Shown in pieces: positions 48,221-60,765 of a stretch of 64,000 nt of DNA. The stretch covers positions 3,930,001-3,994,000 of the forward strand of contig JALDNG010000020.1 in NCBI GenBank assembly GCA_024349245.1, in the 5' to 3' direction. How positions within the stretch are numbered: the first letter of the stretch is position 1; every line of letters begins with the position of its first letter. The notes under the pieces are model-generated. The model was given only the letters and a program-made list of their open reading frames with translations, ran no database searches and was not told the origin of the DNA. The DNA is from Neodontobutis hainanensis (lineage: Eukaryota; Chordata; Actinopteri; Gobiiformes; Odontobutidae). Both the position numbers and the translations under genes were made by a program.

Positions 48221-50255
48221 AAAGACTGATTGTTTTAAAAATCTGGTGTTGCTGTACATTGTTAAAATTGAAAATGCATTAGTGTGGACGTGGCCTTTGA
48301 ACCGTGTAGACCAGAGTCATACATTTATAGAAGTTCAGACCAATAAATGTAATGAGAGTTCCCTCAGACAGCTGCCACAACCGGTGTTTAATATGTCACT
48401 GGTGCTTTTAGCGCAAAGTGGCAAAGAAATGTACGACCTTTTGTGGCATTTCTAATGTTCCCAGCTGGATCAATTACACAGACAATACAGACCACACAGA
48501 CTACACTTTAACTGAATGAAAAGAGATGAACATACAGTAATGCACGTGAAAAACAACACTACATTAGCATAGGCGTTCAGAAATATGATTGACATCTTAA
48601 CACAAAAGTGGTTTATTGTATTGAATAATGTGAGTCTTCTGGTGTTGTGTTTTCTATCGAGTGGAAAACCCAAGTTAATCATAAAAAGGTGCATTGTGTA
48701 ATTTAATTTATGAGTTTAGTTTATGACATTGTGTTTAAAAACAAAACAGGAAAAACACTGCTGTTATAGTCGTATGGGATCATAAATGTCTATTTTCCAA
48801 GTTCAAGGAGGCAAATATACACAACAAAATAACTAGTTTACAGAATGCACCTTTAAGAACCCCATGTTTAATAGGACCTTTTGTAAAAACTGCTCTGTAT
48901 AATGCTGCTACTGTTTCTTATTGCCCTACCTTTTTAAAAGCCATTAAATCAGTGCAAAAAGCCCATAAATGCTCTTTATCAGTAAACAGATGGTGGCCTG
49001 CGTCTTTTAAACCTTAAACATTTGTCGTCAGGGGCAGCAGCTCCTTTTGTGCCCAAAACAAAAGAGTATGTTTATCTGATGTTGTATGTTTTTAATCATT
49101 TCATTGCTGCTACACAACCTTGTGAATCATCTGACGCTTATCCATTCAGTCATTTTGCACAGAAAGCTAACTACAAAGATATACTAACTTCCCTTTAAGG
49201 TTTTTCTAATATAAGCTAATATCTAATTGTCAAAGGTCTTCATTAACTTAATTAATTGTTTGAACAGAGGCAGAGATGTTGTGTGGTGTTGTTTCGTGTG
49301 TCAGAATATCATCACTAAAGTCAATACACACACATTGGAGAAAAGCATTCACTGAACTGTTATTATATACTAAAGCTGTTTTAAAAACTCATAGGAAGTT
49401 TGGTAAGTGCTTTTCAATATTTATTTATGGCCAGTTATACAAAAAATGTATCTTTAATGTTTGTGGGGATTTTAATACAAATGTTTTCTATGGTTGTATG
49501 AGTATTTAGCCCTTTTTAGCATCACCTTAATCAAGATTGGTGTCTATGATTGGTGCTATAAGTCATTCAACAGTATCTACCCTTACAGATTTTCTCTGGA
49601 ATATTTTGCGTTTTAATTATGAATCAAACTTTAAATATATTCAAAGAGTTTTTTACATCAAATTGGACACAGTCACTGCACTGTTATGTGACTTCTAGTG
49701 GCTTATAATACCAATTAACCGCAGCTTTGAAGATTAAATATTGGTCTTTTTTGCCTTTATTAGATATAGACATAATAAAATGAAATAAAACATAACATAA
49801 TTTGGTGATTAAAAGCAAAGGAGGTACGGTTTCCAGGCTGTAGTCTCTCAGGTTTGTGGCTCAGAGACAATGTAATTGTTCTGAAAGTTATTGTGCCATG
49901 CTTGTCTCTATAGTCTTCTTGTTACAGTCACTACATATGGAAACAGTTTTAACTCTAAATGTAAAGATAAATCAAATGCTATCACCGTTTAAGCAAAGCC
50001 TTTTGAATCCCAAAAAGTTGTTGATTGTTTCTTTAAGTGCATCATTTCCACCAAAAGTTCAACCACATTTTACTTTTGTGCCGTTTTATAAAGTCACCAT
50101 TTAGCTCTTTTTGCTGCTTCAGTCGGACACTGTGGAAGTAGCTTGTCACCACAGACAGGTAACATTGTGAAGTTATAGAAGCAGTGCTTTGTGAATCAGA
50201 GGATGTGGATGCTTTTAGATGTGGCCAGAGGATGTGAAGCAATGTGGGAAGTTCC

Positions 50256-50258
50256 TAT

Positions 50259-50299
<41 letters not shown>

Positions 50300-50332
50300 G
50301 ATATATATATATAGATATATATATATATATAT
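50256..50332. repeat. AT-rich microsatellite (TA)n with ATAG/ATAA interruptions
   Basis: About 77 bp of alternating TA with a few interrupted units (TATAAATATAAA, TATAGATA). Confidence 0.95.
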
Positions 50333-50644
50333 GTCTCAATTTCACTTGCTCAAGCTTTTATATGTGAAACAATATGACTCAGAAGGTATATTTATCTCTC
50401 CTTTCTATTTGAATCTATGATACCCTTTTTCACATCACTCTCCCTTTTCAGAAAGCCTTGTGGATCTTTTATTTTCAATCAACAATCAAGAAGATGCTTT
50501 TATTGTTTTAATAAATGGCCTGTATGTGAGGTCATTGGCAGACAAAATGATGAACCTGTATTTCATTGGTATAAAACTGACAAATAAAATATATATGACC
50601 ACAACAAACCTGCCTTGTTTGCTATTTGATTTTTTTAAACATTT

Positions 50645-50841
50645 TTATTTATTTAGCTGATGCTTTTATCTAAAGTGACTTACATTGTTCTACAGTAATT
50701 ACCAGTGTTACAGCCACTGGAGGCAAGGTGGGATAAGTGTCTTGCCCAAGGACACAACGACATTATGAACTGTGGGTAGAGTGAGAATCGAACCGTCTAC
50801 CTTCCGGTTGAAGGATGACCGCTCTACCACTGAGCCACTGA
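50645..50841 (-). mobile_element. tRNA-derived SINE, internally different or shorter copy
   Basis: On the + strand: ATTTAGCTGATGCTTTTATC TAAAGTGACTTACATTG, then GGAGGCAAGGTGGGATAAGT, CTTGCCCAAGGACACAACGA and finally CTACCTTCCGGTTGAAGGAT and CTCTACCACTGAGCCACTG. The last part is the reverse complement of the tRNA-like head shared with 47873-48220, while the tail (AGCTGATGCTTTTATC) belongs to another common fish SINE subtype. Confidence 0.8.
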
Positions 50842-52249
50842 TAATACATAATTTTAATCAAATCCAAACTTCTGCACTATGAAACATTGAAACATAAAGG
50901 CCCAAACCTGTACCATATGATCTGGTTGTCAAGGTTATAAACAGTTGCTTTTTCAGGTTTATGTGTCTGCTGTGGGAGCTTTGTGAAACTGGATAACTTC
51001 AAATGCAGATTCAAAAAGACACATTCCTCCAGATTTACAAGCTCTTATTTTTTCTCTGACAGCATACAGACATTTCTCCATATAAGGGAATGATGCATCA
51101 CACAAGAAAGGAAGAGATTTTAAATTGTTTGAACTTAGCTAGTTACAACTACATTTAAGCATTTATAGCCTACATTTTAAGTAAAACATGAGCTGTTAAA
51201 AATATTACAATAAAAGATTGGCACCAATAAAAAATACTGTTGTACTGACTGTTTTAAATATAGCCTCACAAGTTTGTCTTATTTTCCTATCTATAAAACA
51301 GCTAGTATAGGGGTAAAGGTACAGTTCCTATGAAAGGTCCATTAGTATCAATCTGTTTTATTGAGAAAACACAAAAGAAAAACAGTGGGAACTTTTCCAA
51401 CAGGTTAATAACAATTCTATTTAGACCCATGTTTTAAAGTCAAATAACTACAGTAAAAAGTTAAAGTAATTCAAGCGCAAGGCCTGTGTGTTATATTTTC
51501 TACGGTCTTTTGCTGACATCTGCTGGACAAACGATAAACGTCCGATATAACCCGTTACACGTTGCATTTTTTCCTTAACTCCATTTTATGACATAATTTT
51601 TGTGAGCTATAATTTTTAAAGCAGCATATCATAACAACAGTCACTGCCTTGCATTGAACAAAGGAAGTTCTGTATTTGCAGCTTTTCCAAATACTCCAGA
51701 GATTCTTTATTCAGTAGAGATTTCACACTGTAGAAGAACAACTGCGGTGTTTTTCCTGAAAAAGTAACGGTCACACACAGCCGTTGGAATGGGTCACGTG
51801 TGTCGTTCTGAACCAATGGCGTAAAGAGATTCAACGTCGTTCAGCATACGTCACCAAATTTGGGAATTCGTACGTGACAAGAAAGATTTTAATCCACAAA
51901 CCAATAATTTATCTCTCATGTTAGACGATTTTTTCTGGTGCCATACTTTGTTATATGCAGCGGTCAATGCTAAATACTAAAACTAGGAAAGTACATTTGT
52001 CACAGTCAAAAAGTTAGTGAGAGCTGGGTGAGAGTCATGCTTTTTCCGGTCTCCCTTGTCGTTACTGATAGCATTGTACTGATAATGTATTACGGTGATA
52101 GCTATTACAATAAACCGCCTATCTTTAGATTACTCTAACTTTTTATGATCACTTATTCTGTTTTGTATAGATGAGACGTTATGAATCTTTTCTTAAATAA
52201 AAAAAATCTCTGCTTTTGCTATTTACGCTAATGCTACGCAATTTCCGGT

Positions 52250-52585
52250 GAGTGGGATCTTTTTTTTGTTTTCCCGTATCCGCCATTTCAGTTTTTGAAG
52301 TTAGTTGTCATCGGCCGCTGGATTGTGACTGGTTTTCTGGCTGCGAAAGCCGTTTTATGAGGGCTAAAGCTGTATTTTGACTATAAACTCAACATTTATC
52401 CTTTTTATTTGGTGCTTGGGCTTCTATATTCCAAATTGATGCTCAGAAGACCAGCTGCGGATGTCGCCTGTTTACGAAACGTGCTCTCGGCGCTAAAGTT
52501 TGTGCATGAGTTGTAGGCTTAGCCTGTGGATAAAGGGAGGGAGAGCAGGGAAGGCCCGGCACAACCTCGGTGTGGAGTGGTGATC
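52250..52585 (+). promoter_or_regulatory. crk: Probable crk promoter and 5-prime UTR
   Basis: The 330 bp before the start codon are less AT-rich than the flanks and contain CCGCCATTT (52280-52288), the reverse complement of a YY1-type AAATGGCGG element, with no obvious TATA box. The open frame extends in frame upstream of 52586 to 52526, but CRK proteins begin MAGNFD, so the start at 52586 is preferred. The transcription start cannot be fixed from sequence. Confidence 0.5.
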
Positions 52586-52805
52586 ATGGCGGGCAATTTT
52601 GATGCGGAGGACCGTGGGAGCTGGTATTGGGGTCGGCTGAGCAGGCAAGAGGCGGTATCGCTTCTACAGGGGCAAAGACACGGCGTGTTTCTGGTGCGGG
52701 ACTCCATCACCAGCCCCGGAGACTACGTGCTGTCTGTGTCCGAAAACTCCAAAGTCTCGCATTACATTATTAACAGCATCAGCAACAACCGACAGTCCGG
52801 GCCAG
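52586..52805 (+). CDS. crk: crk coding exon 1 (SH2 domain)
   Basis: Starts ATG in GATCATGG and encodes MAGNFDAEDRGSWYWGRLSR onward, with the phosphotyrosine-binding FLVRDS motif (Arg38) and DYVLSVSENSKVSHYIINS. It ends at donor GTAAGA, splitting a glycine codon (G|GT, phase 1). CRK is a cytoplasmic adaptor that links tyrosine-phosphorylated scaffolds such as p130Cas and paxillin, through SH2, to DOCK180 and C3G through SH3. The start matches all vertebrate CRK proteins. The proline-rich insert that human CRK carries in the SH2 DE loop (PPVPPSPAQPPP) is absent; the fish sequence passes through NSISNNRQSGPGLGLPRF to RIGDQEF. Confidence 0.97.
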
Positions 52806-53687
52806 GTAAGACCACTGTGGGTTTGGCGATACTGGGGTGACCATTCTTGCATGACTTGCACCAAAAGAGATGCGCAATAGTGCCGATCCCACTCAGTATG
52901 GAGCACCCAGAAGGCCAGACACGCTTGAAAAGCTGCTTCCAGGACAAGTAGCAATTATATACGTTTCATCAAGGGATATAGTAAATAATTAGTTAGTTGT
53001 GTATCTTAGATGTTCAAATAATATGGCCTTCTTGTTCAGTTTTGATGGTTTCCTGCTGCAAATTGAGGAAAATGCCATTGGTTTTTGTCATTTTTAAAAT
53101 ATCTTGCCTAATTTTCCTTTAACTGCTCTTTTCTGAATATTTTTGATACATAGGTCAGGAGTTTTTTTGTAACTGTCTTTTATGATTTTTAATGTAAATT
53201 TAGTTATTTTACCTCAGTATTGGTCCTTATTTAAATAGATAATTTTTTTGATTTTGTAACCATAATCATCAAACCAATTTAAATGTATATAAATCATCAC
53301 AAACACGCTTAAGAATTTTTTTAAATGATTTGAAAATGATTATGCTTGAAACTAAATCTATAGAGATCATCTTGGGTCCCAACTAATGGGAAAACCCTGC
53401 ACAAGTTATTTCCATCCAGTAGACCTTGTATTATATGTAAAAGGTGGAGAGAGTTATTCATGAACTGCTTTGTTTGGCTATTCTTAGTAAAATAATTTAT
53501 GTATTTCCCAACTTCCTCATTCCTTTAACGCTTGCTCACACATTTACTTGTTGTGGTTGAAAAATTAGCCATCTAATGACTTCACTGTCATACAAGGAAG
53601 TACCAAATTGATTTGTGGGTTTGTAAGTTAAGAAATTGCATTGCAACTCACTGCAGTATTTTAACAGATTCATCTTCATTTGACCAG
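52806..53687 (+). other. crk: crk intron 1 (882 bp)
   Basis: GT-AG intron ending TTTGACCAG. AT-rich, no features recognised. Confidence 0.9.
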
Positions 53688-54277
53688 GTTTGGGACTCCC
53701 ACGGTTTCGCATTGGAGACCAGGAGTTTGAGGCTCTGCCCGCCTTACTAGAGTTCTATAAAATCCACTACCTAGACACCACTACTTTGATAGAGCCTATC
53801 AACAAATCAAAACACACCTCGTTTATCAGTGTCGGGCCAGGAGGTTTACCGCCACGCCTCGAAGAAGAGTACGTCCGAGCACTTTTCGACTTCCCTGGCA
53901 ACGACGAAGAGGACCTGCCGTTTAGGAAGGGCGACATCCTCCGTGTTTTGGAAAAGCCGGAGGAGCAGTGGTGGAACGCGCAGAACTCTGAAGGCCGGGC
54001 CGGGATGATACCAGTCCCGTATGTGGAAAAGTGCCGTCCCGCGTCTCCAAGTTCTGTGATGGGGTCAGGTGCAGCTGGAGGTCCGCAGGAAAGAGGAATG
54101 GGGATGACGGGGAACTCTGATGGCTCTGCGACCCCGTCCGGACCTCCTCTCCTCGGAGACCCCAGTCAGTATGCCCAGCCTACTCCTCTACCAAATCTTC
54201 AGAATGGACCCGTCTACGCCAGGGCAATTCAAAAAAGGGTCCCCAACGCATATGACAAGACTGCCCTGGCATTAGAG
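53688..54277 (+). CDS. crk: crk coding exon 2 (end of SH2, first SH3, linker)
   Basis: A 590-bp exon in phase 1 at the start and phase 0 at the end (donor GTAAAT). It encodes RIGDQEFEALPALLEFYKIH (end of SH2). It then encodes the N-terminal SH3 domain at about residues 134-191: YVRALFDFPGNDEEDLPF, the RT-loop acidic cluster NDEED, the paired QWWNA tryptophans, and MIPVPYVEK. The linker follows, with SQYAQPTPLPNLQNGPVYA; the tyrosine of YAQP corresponds to the regulatory Abl site (human Tyr221), which when phosphorylated folds back on the SH2. The exon ends KRVPNAYDKTALALE. In mammals an alternative donor within this exon gives the shorter CRK-I form; candidate GT sites exist near 54067-54081, but I cannot tell whether they are used. 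Confidence 0.97.
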
Positions 54278-56924
54278 GTAAATATTTAGGATGCATGTTT
54301 TTTGAAATTGTGCTTTAGAAAATTGAATTGGGCTCAACTGATACTCCACTGTATAACGCCAAGTGGCAGAACATATCATCAGTGACTCCTTATGGAAATG
54401 CTGAAATGCTGCCTAGACTTACCTTTTACTGATCCCACAAGTACATTTAATTTTTTACATTTTCACATTTGGCTGCACCACAGTGTTATTTATCACTCGG
54501 AACACCTTAACACAGCCACAACTTTATTGTTTCAAAATCACAAAAAGATAGATGCATGATTTTGTTTTATAGTATACCTTCAAACTGGTAATTATGCCAC
54601 AAAAGGATTTCGGATTTGTGTGGCAAAGAAATACCAGTTATTCAAAAGTCTGCATCATGTTCTGCCTAAACAATATGAAGGAAATTAGATAAGGAATAAA
54701 CATCAAACTAATGCTGAATCTAAAAAAAAAAAAACTTAAATTTCTACCAGTTTAAGAGCTTGTGAAGAGAAGGAGTAAAAAATATTCAAAAGTGCCAATA
54801 AGTGCTCCTTCATGGTCACAGTGGCTGGGCCTTTAAACTATCCGGAAGGGAGAGCAGGGCTCCCACAGAGCAGGTCGTTGGGGGAAGGAAATAGTTTGTG
54901 TTTGGGAACCCGGACCATTTCCTCTGGTCTCTGTGAAGCCAGAAGTCATGCAGAGCCTTGAGTAAGACACAGACAGATCTAAAAGAGTGTGCTTTTGACT
55001 GCTCTGCCCTGCTCTGTCACATTGTCATTGATACTTGTTCTGCTCCAACATGGAGGTCTGTGAGTTCATTTGATGGTACTGAGTCAGAAAGCTATGTCTG
55101 ACAGTCAGCTCTATTGTCTATATGGTATGTTCCTGCCACTCCTACCTGCAGCACAATGACTCAGAAAAGCTGGCAATACACTGTTAATAATTAGCTGTTG
55201 GTTTCTTATCTAGGTTGTTATGTCCAATTGTAAGTGTGTCTCTATCTGCAGACTTCGAGTCACGCAGTGTGGGTCTTTAGTAATAGTGTTCCTTCGTCTT
55301 GATAACTGTCCCGGTGTCTTTTGAAGGTATAGGCAAGTGTAGAAAATAGCACAAACACTTCTACAGCCCTTACATAAACTTCCAGTATGTTGAAAGTCAA
55401 AATAAATGTCACCCTTGAGTTGCCTATAGGCATTACCAAATGTCCTGTATGTACCAAATGAGGCTTGTTACATAAGGCACAGTCTCTGCTTACTTTTCAC
55501 TGTGCAGACTTTTTTAACAGCTCACCAAGTGTAACCTAGGGGGGTGTCCCGGTGTGGTCCTCAGTTCAAACATTAAAGTGAATGTTTTATGCGTGCATTC
55601 AGTAAAAGTGTATGTGTGCAATCTACATTTGTGATCAGTGGTGCAGAAGTGGAAAAGATCAGTGTGAGAGTTCCAAAACGTATGCAGAAGCAGTTTGATT
55701 GTATCAGCAGCATATGTTGATGCTGTGATATAAGTTTTCATTTGCTCTAGATACAATACAACAAAAATAGGGGTGAATAAATGAGTAAATACAGAAGTAG
55801 TGTAACCTTTTTAAAAGCTGTAGTAGCTGTTGTTTCAATAGGCTGTTCAGTCTGGTTCTGCAGGGAGTTGTATATCGAGTTGACTTGTATAATCAATGCC
55901 ATCTCATGTCAAGCCTCTTGTCACATCTCTATGGTTTATTTTCCACTGAAAGATTATTGTATGGAATAGGGCTGATTGCAAATAATTAAATATTGTGTTA
56001 ATGATATAATTTCTGATATTTTCATTTCCCCTTTGGCATATTAAAAGTTAAATTTAAATATTAAAATTACAAGGCTCTGTGCAAACTTACACTGGTAACA
56101 TCAATGTATCCAACTTTTTACATTTTTGTTGCACAGCATGTCATTTAGGCTTCTGATCATTTTAACAAGCAAATGTTTCTCACAAGGATTATCTTAATAT
56201 TTTTGGGGCACACGCGGCACCTGCAATGTAGACATTGCATTTGATGATACTACAGTAACAATACATTTTAAACATTGTGCAGCTCGCTGAATGAGAAGCT
56301 TATGTTGCTTTAGCCCTAATTCCAGTCAAAGGACAGCACTGTCAGAGCTTAAGCCGTTCATAAAGACAGGCTGGGACAGCTTAAATCTATAAATACATTT
56401 TTGTGTTTTTGAGGAAATGAACCTCCTAAGATAATGATATTTATTCTACATTTTTTCTGGACTACCGTCTCAACAAAAATATGTTTGATTTCAGATTATT
56501 TAAATGATATCCCTGGATATACAAGTTTCACATACCAATTACTTCATAAATCCTGTAAAATATAGTACCTCTGGATGTAGAATCTTACAGCTTTAAATTT
56601 ATCAAGAACCATTACTACTCTTTGCAATGCAGATTTTATTTACCTTTTTGTCAGTGTTCTTCTAAAAACACAGACCGGTTGTGTAAGCACCTTTTTGTCA
56701 CCCCACACTAAGTCTTGGACTGCACACCTGAACTTTGGATCTGACTGTTTACTCAGGTTCAAGGCCTCACTCAGCGTTGGCCACTCCTTTCCACATTAAC
56801 ATTAATCTTTTGATTTTGGCAATAGTTTAAGGAAACTAATTATTATACTAGTACTTATCTATGAAGAGAAGCAGTTAGACATTTCAAACCTCTCTCACTC
56901 ATTCACTCTCTTTTTCTTCTGCAG
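54278..56924 (+). other. crk: crk intron 2 (2.6 kb)
   Basis: Donor GTAAAT, acceptor TTCTTCTGCAG. AT-rich sequence with an A-run near 54723 and short frames that encode nothing recognisable. No mobile element identified. Confidence 0.85.
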
Positions 56925-57062
56925 GTGGGCGACCAGGTGAAGGTGACCAAAATAAACGTGAATGGCCAGTGGGAAGGGGAGTGCAAAGGCAAGCGCGGCC
57001 ACTTTCCCTTCACGCACGTCAAACTGCTGGACCAGCACAACCCCGACGACGAGCTGAGCTGA
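56925..57062 (+). CDS. crk: crk coding exon 3 (C-terminal SH3)
   Basis: 138 bp, phase 0, ending TGA (57060-57062). It encodes VGDQVKVTKINVNGQWEGEC and then KGKRGHFPFTHVKLLDQHNP and DDELS, the C-terminal part of the regulatory, atypical SH3 domain that distinguishes CRK-II. With exons 1 and 2 the protein is 315 residues, against 304 for human CRK-II. The two frames antisense to this exon are not genes. Confidence 0.97.
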   Translation: MGDQVKVTKINVNGQWEGECKGKRGHFPFTHVKLLDQHNPDDELS

Positions 57063-59660
57063 GATCGGACGGCGAAGCACAACCTGGACACTACTATTAG
57101 ACCGCTCCCTCACCCTCCTCATCTTTGATCACACTGCTCCCATTCTTTCACGTTCGATATCACAAGAATCACTGAGAACTTCAAAGGCCCTTGTTGGAGT
57201 CTTGAACCACACTTAACATTAATTTCTACTTTAATAATAACTCTACTATTCAACAGTAAACCTGGGGCGACCTAAATCTTGTTGCTGGATCTGTCTGTTA
57301 CTCAGATTGCTCCTTGTCGTGGACATAGTATCTAAGTTCAATCTACAGGGGTGTCGTCATCACAGACTTAAACCACTTCTCCTTCATGCGTGGGAGCCAG
57401 TAGATAGCAGTCCATTCCTGTTGTTGCGCAACACTACGCTTTAGAGTCACTCATGCTGCATTCATGTCAGATAGAAGTAACAAATTGAGATAACAATTAA
57501 AAAGTGTTTTCATTTCACGTACTATAAGCCTGTGTAGATTTAAACCAGGTGCATGCATAAAGTGAATGAATCAAACCAATGCAGAAGTCACTTATGAGCT
57601 TTTTGGCAGAATTTTTCTCCTTGATTGTAGTAAAATGGTGTTCAGGATAATAAAAATACAAGTGTTGAGCAGGATAAACTTGCTGGGTTACCACTGCTAC
57701 AGCTGGGTTATGAGTTTGACCCTCTGAGGCTGCTGTAGTTGAAGATCACAGTACAGAGGAATAGTCAATTCCATAGGATAACTAGAAAAGAGAATAAAAC
57801 AATTTCCATTAAAAAAAAAAAGTGGATTCATAATTGGCATTTTAGAGTTTCATGTAGAAAATATAAAATATTTCATGTCTTACTATTTCCTGAAAGGTTA
57901 AGGAGGAATGTACAGTTTCTTAGATAATTTAAGCAAGCAAGTTCTTGGACATGAATGCAGCAATATATTAAGAAAATCCACAAAGACTCAAAGACTAAAG
58001 CAGCAAGGATGAAACACATTGATGGCTATCAAACACAAAGTCATCTGGGATTATATTAAAAAGGAGCTGGGCAGAGATGACATCAACCATCCTTAACAAA
58101 GTGGAGGAAATGGAGGAAATGATTGTGGACCAGTATCCAAGAGTAACTTAAAGTAATAACTGAAAACTAGGCCCCAAAAACAAAACTTGTTGAACAAAGG
58201 CAACACTTCCACATATACAACACTTGCCTTACCTACCCCTCCTTGCCATAATCTGTGATCACCAAATAGTCTTTTGTAAGAAAACAAAATGAACATAATG
58301 TTATGAAACGATGTATTGATCATTACATGCTAAAATGTTTTGTTATATTTGTAGCGGATTTTGGTTGTTTCGGGATGGATTGCAGATACCGTGTACAGTT
58401 TTTACTGTTGCATGTTTGCAAGGAAGAAATAGATGAGAAGTGGTTAAACTGACTCATTTCTGTGGCCACCCCCAAAACCTTCAGCGGCAACTCGTTCTCT
58501 TTCTGTGGCTACACAATATCAGGATTACATGAGATGTGTGAGGAAATTGCATTGACCATAGACTTGCAATATATTGTGCAGCCCTAATTGTGCGTCTGAG
58601 GGACACGAATGAAGTTGAACAGAGTGAATGTAGGCAGTCTACCGGATTAGATAGTACTGTCTTCTCATACTAGTGCTTTCCATTTGTCTCTCACTGAAAT
58701 GACCTTACTCTTGAAGGCTCCATGGACAAGTCTTGTTAAAGACATAATGGGGAATATGTGCTATCAAAGATTTTTTTTTTTTTAACCTTTTAATAATCTT
58801 GTCCTTGTCTTTTTTAAATCGTGTTTCATCAGCCTTTTCATTGCCCTTTTTAAGCCTTTGCTTTTTTGTCAACTTTTTTATTTTTTATTTTTAAAGGCTT
58901 TTCCCTTTCCAAAAAACATCCTAAAATAGATCCTTCCAAAAGATTAGCCACCAATAATGTACTTCAGACTTTAACCCTTTTTTCTATTGAGGTTCTGTAT
59001 TTGTTTACACATGACAATCATCGCCCTTTTGCAAAATGATTTTCGAGTAGTTTTTGGCAGATTTAACCAGAGAGACTGAATTTGGCCTGTAAGATTAAAG
59101 TCTCCTTGGTTGGTAACATTAACCAGGGTGTATGATTTTAGCACAACTGGTCGCCATTAGGTGGCACTGTATCCACATTCAAAAGTGACCCGATTTTTTT
59201 CAATTAGAGTTTGAATGTTATACACTTGTTTACTTCAAACTTCAGTGACATGTGTTTGTCTTTTTAGTTCAGGATGACCCATAATAGCTTCTGCATACTG
59301 GTAATGAGCTAAAAAAAAATTGGACTTGCTCAACAGCTTCTCGTTATATACATTTGGGTTTACTGCCACTTTTAAACAGTGTTAAGTTTAAATCCAGGTT
59401 TGTCACCGTCAATGGCAAGTGCTTATACCTTGTTGCCAATGGAATCACCAGGATGGTATTTTTAGTTGTACTGCATGATGTCATCCTTCAACAAGTGGAA
59501 GGTGTGGCAAAGTGCTAGTGAAAATTGTGTTTATATTCAAAATGTGCCATTTTATTATAACACTATATTCTTTCAAGACATTTGAATTACTTTTTTTTTT
59601 ATTTCCTGTAGCATGTAAGGTGTTAATATACTAGTAATAAAGTCAATCCAATGAATATAC
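57063..59660 (+). other. crk: Probable crk 3-prime UTR
   Basis: About 2.6 kb without exons or clear transposons. It is U-rich, and AATAAA at 59636-59641 (CTAGTAATAAAGTC) is a good candidate polyadenylation signal, preceded and followed by AT-rich sequence. Mammalian CRK also has a long 3-prime UTR. The limit is inferred from the signal and from the distance to the next promoter. Confidence 0.5.
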
Positions 59661-60550
59661 TCATTCAATGTATTTGCTTTACACGTTTCACTTAAGATGA
59701 GTTTGTCTTTCATTGAGTATTTGAGATTGGTATAAGGGGAGAAAAATAATACAAATGTGGTTGTGTGGATTTATAGAGGGAGAAACTAAGTAGAAAAATT
59801 CAATTTCAATACAGTTTTTGAGCAAAAATGATTTATACAAAACACTACTGGTCAAACACCATCTTTATTAGCATGTCCTTAAACTATGTACTGTCCTATT
59901 TTTGATAAGTTAAATGTGGGTTTTAGTGTGTTGTCATCAAATCTCTTGTCAAGTTATCGTGATCATTATTTTGCACTGGGGCTTTCACCTGCTCTTCACA
60001 ATTCATATGTTTGTTGTGTCTTTGGGCAAGACACTTAACCCACCTTTCCTCCAGTGTCTGTGGCACTGGTGGCAAATAAACGCACAGTCTTGCCTTTTAT
60101 TAGAAGTTTAGCTCTGGCTTCAGTCCAGGTTTGATACTGGGCTTAGTCTATAACTGTTTTTCTGTAAGCCATTTCTGTGCTGTGCAGTTGGTAATATAGT
60201 TAAGGATTGAAGTATTCTTTTCCTGTGGATAACAATGGAAAAATATTTACATTTATAGAGGAATAAAAATCGTCTGTTTTAAAACTACGTTATAAGTAGG
60301 AGACTATACTATGAATAACTATTATATTTCTATTATACTAAGCTATTAACAGTACAAGAGTTATTTTATGAGGTATTGGGCTACTCATTTGTTGAGCTTT
60401 GAGAGCTCATAAGCTTACGCACTTACAAACTTTTTTAATATGCTATATAGCCAATCTTAAAGGTATATGTAATTTAAATAAGGTGTATTAAATACTTTAA
60501 TATTATGATTACAGGATAGTCTCACGCTTCTGACTGCAAGTACCCGGATG
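59661..60550. other. Intergenic DNA between crk and the 14-3-3 gene
   Basis: AT-rich. It contains a SINE fragment at 60015-60080 whose GTCTTTGGGCAAGACACTTA and CCCACCTTTCCTCCAGTGTC are the reverse complement of the middle of the SINE at 47873-48220. Nothing else recognised. Confidence 0.55.
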
Positions 60551-60701
60551 TCCTATCCGCCATCTTTACGCGTTCGCACAGCGCTGCCGGTGGGGCGGAA
60601 CCACACCACTCAGCAACCCGCCACAGACCTGCCGCTTACCCTATTTCATACATATTTGTCACTTTAGATAGTTCGCTACTCTATTTGCATCTCAATATAA
60701 A
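60550..60701 (+). promoter_or_regulatory. 14-3-3 epsilon promoter and 5-prime UTR region
   Basis: A sharp rise in GC and CpG (TTACGCGTTCGCACAGCGCT, GGTGGGGCGGAACC) precedes the ATG. CCGCCATCTTT at 60557-60567 is a strong reverse-strand match to the YY1 element AAGATGGCGG. The start codon context AAAATGGCGGAG is itself YY1-like, and a further AAAATGGCGG sits in the intron at 61062-61071. No TATA box seen. Confidence 0.6.
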
Positions 60702-60765
60702 ATGGCGGAGAAAGACGACTACGTTTTTCAGGCAAAACTCGCCGAGCAGGCAGAACGATACGACG
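60702..60765 (+). CDS. ywhae: 14-3-3 epsilon-type gene, coding exon 1
   Basis: Encodes MAEKDDYVFQAKLAEQAERY then D and the first base of a glutamate codon, ending at donor GTAAGA (phase 1). KLAEQAERYD is invariant in 14-3-3 proteins. The first ten residues differ from the usual vertebrate epsilon start (MDDREDLVYQ), suggesting one of the duplicated fish epsilon paralogues. 14-3-3 dimers bind phosphoserine/threonine motifs and regulate many signalling proteins. The neighbourhood with crk matches the human CRK-YWHAE pair. Confidence 0.92.

Larger units (their letters stand above)
45167..52585. other. lrrc75a 3-prime UTR and intergenic DNA up to crk
   Basis: After the stop codon comes lrrc75a 3-prime UTR of unknown length (first AATAAA at 45634). 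The rest holds two SINEs (47873-48220 and 50645-50841), an AT microsatellite (50256-50332) and AT-rich sequence without exons. From about 51800 the sequence becomes the crk upstream region and 5-prime UTR. 48740-50200 shows nothing recognisable. Confidence 0.6.

Noticed and set aside
47889..48455. 188-residue + strand frame
   Set aside because: Its first two thirds are the reverse of a tRNA-derived SINE; no protein family recognised.
52526..52585. In-frame N-terminal extension of crk exon 1 (MDKGRES...)
   Set aside because: All CRK proteins start MAGNFD; the extension has no conservation and 52586 has a better start context.
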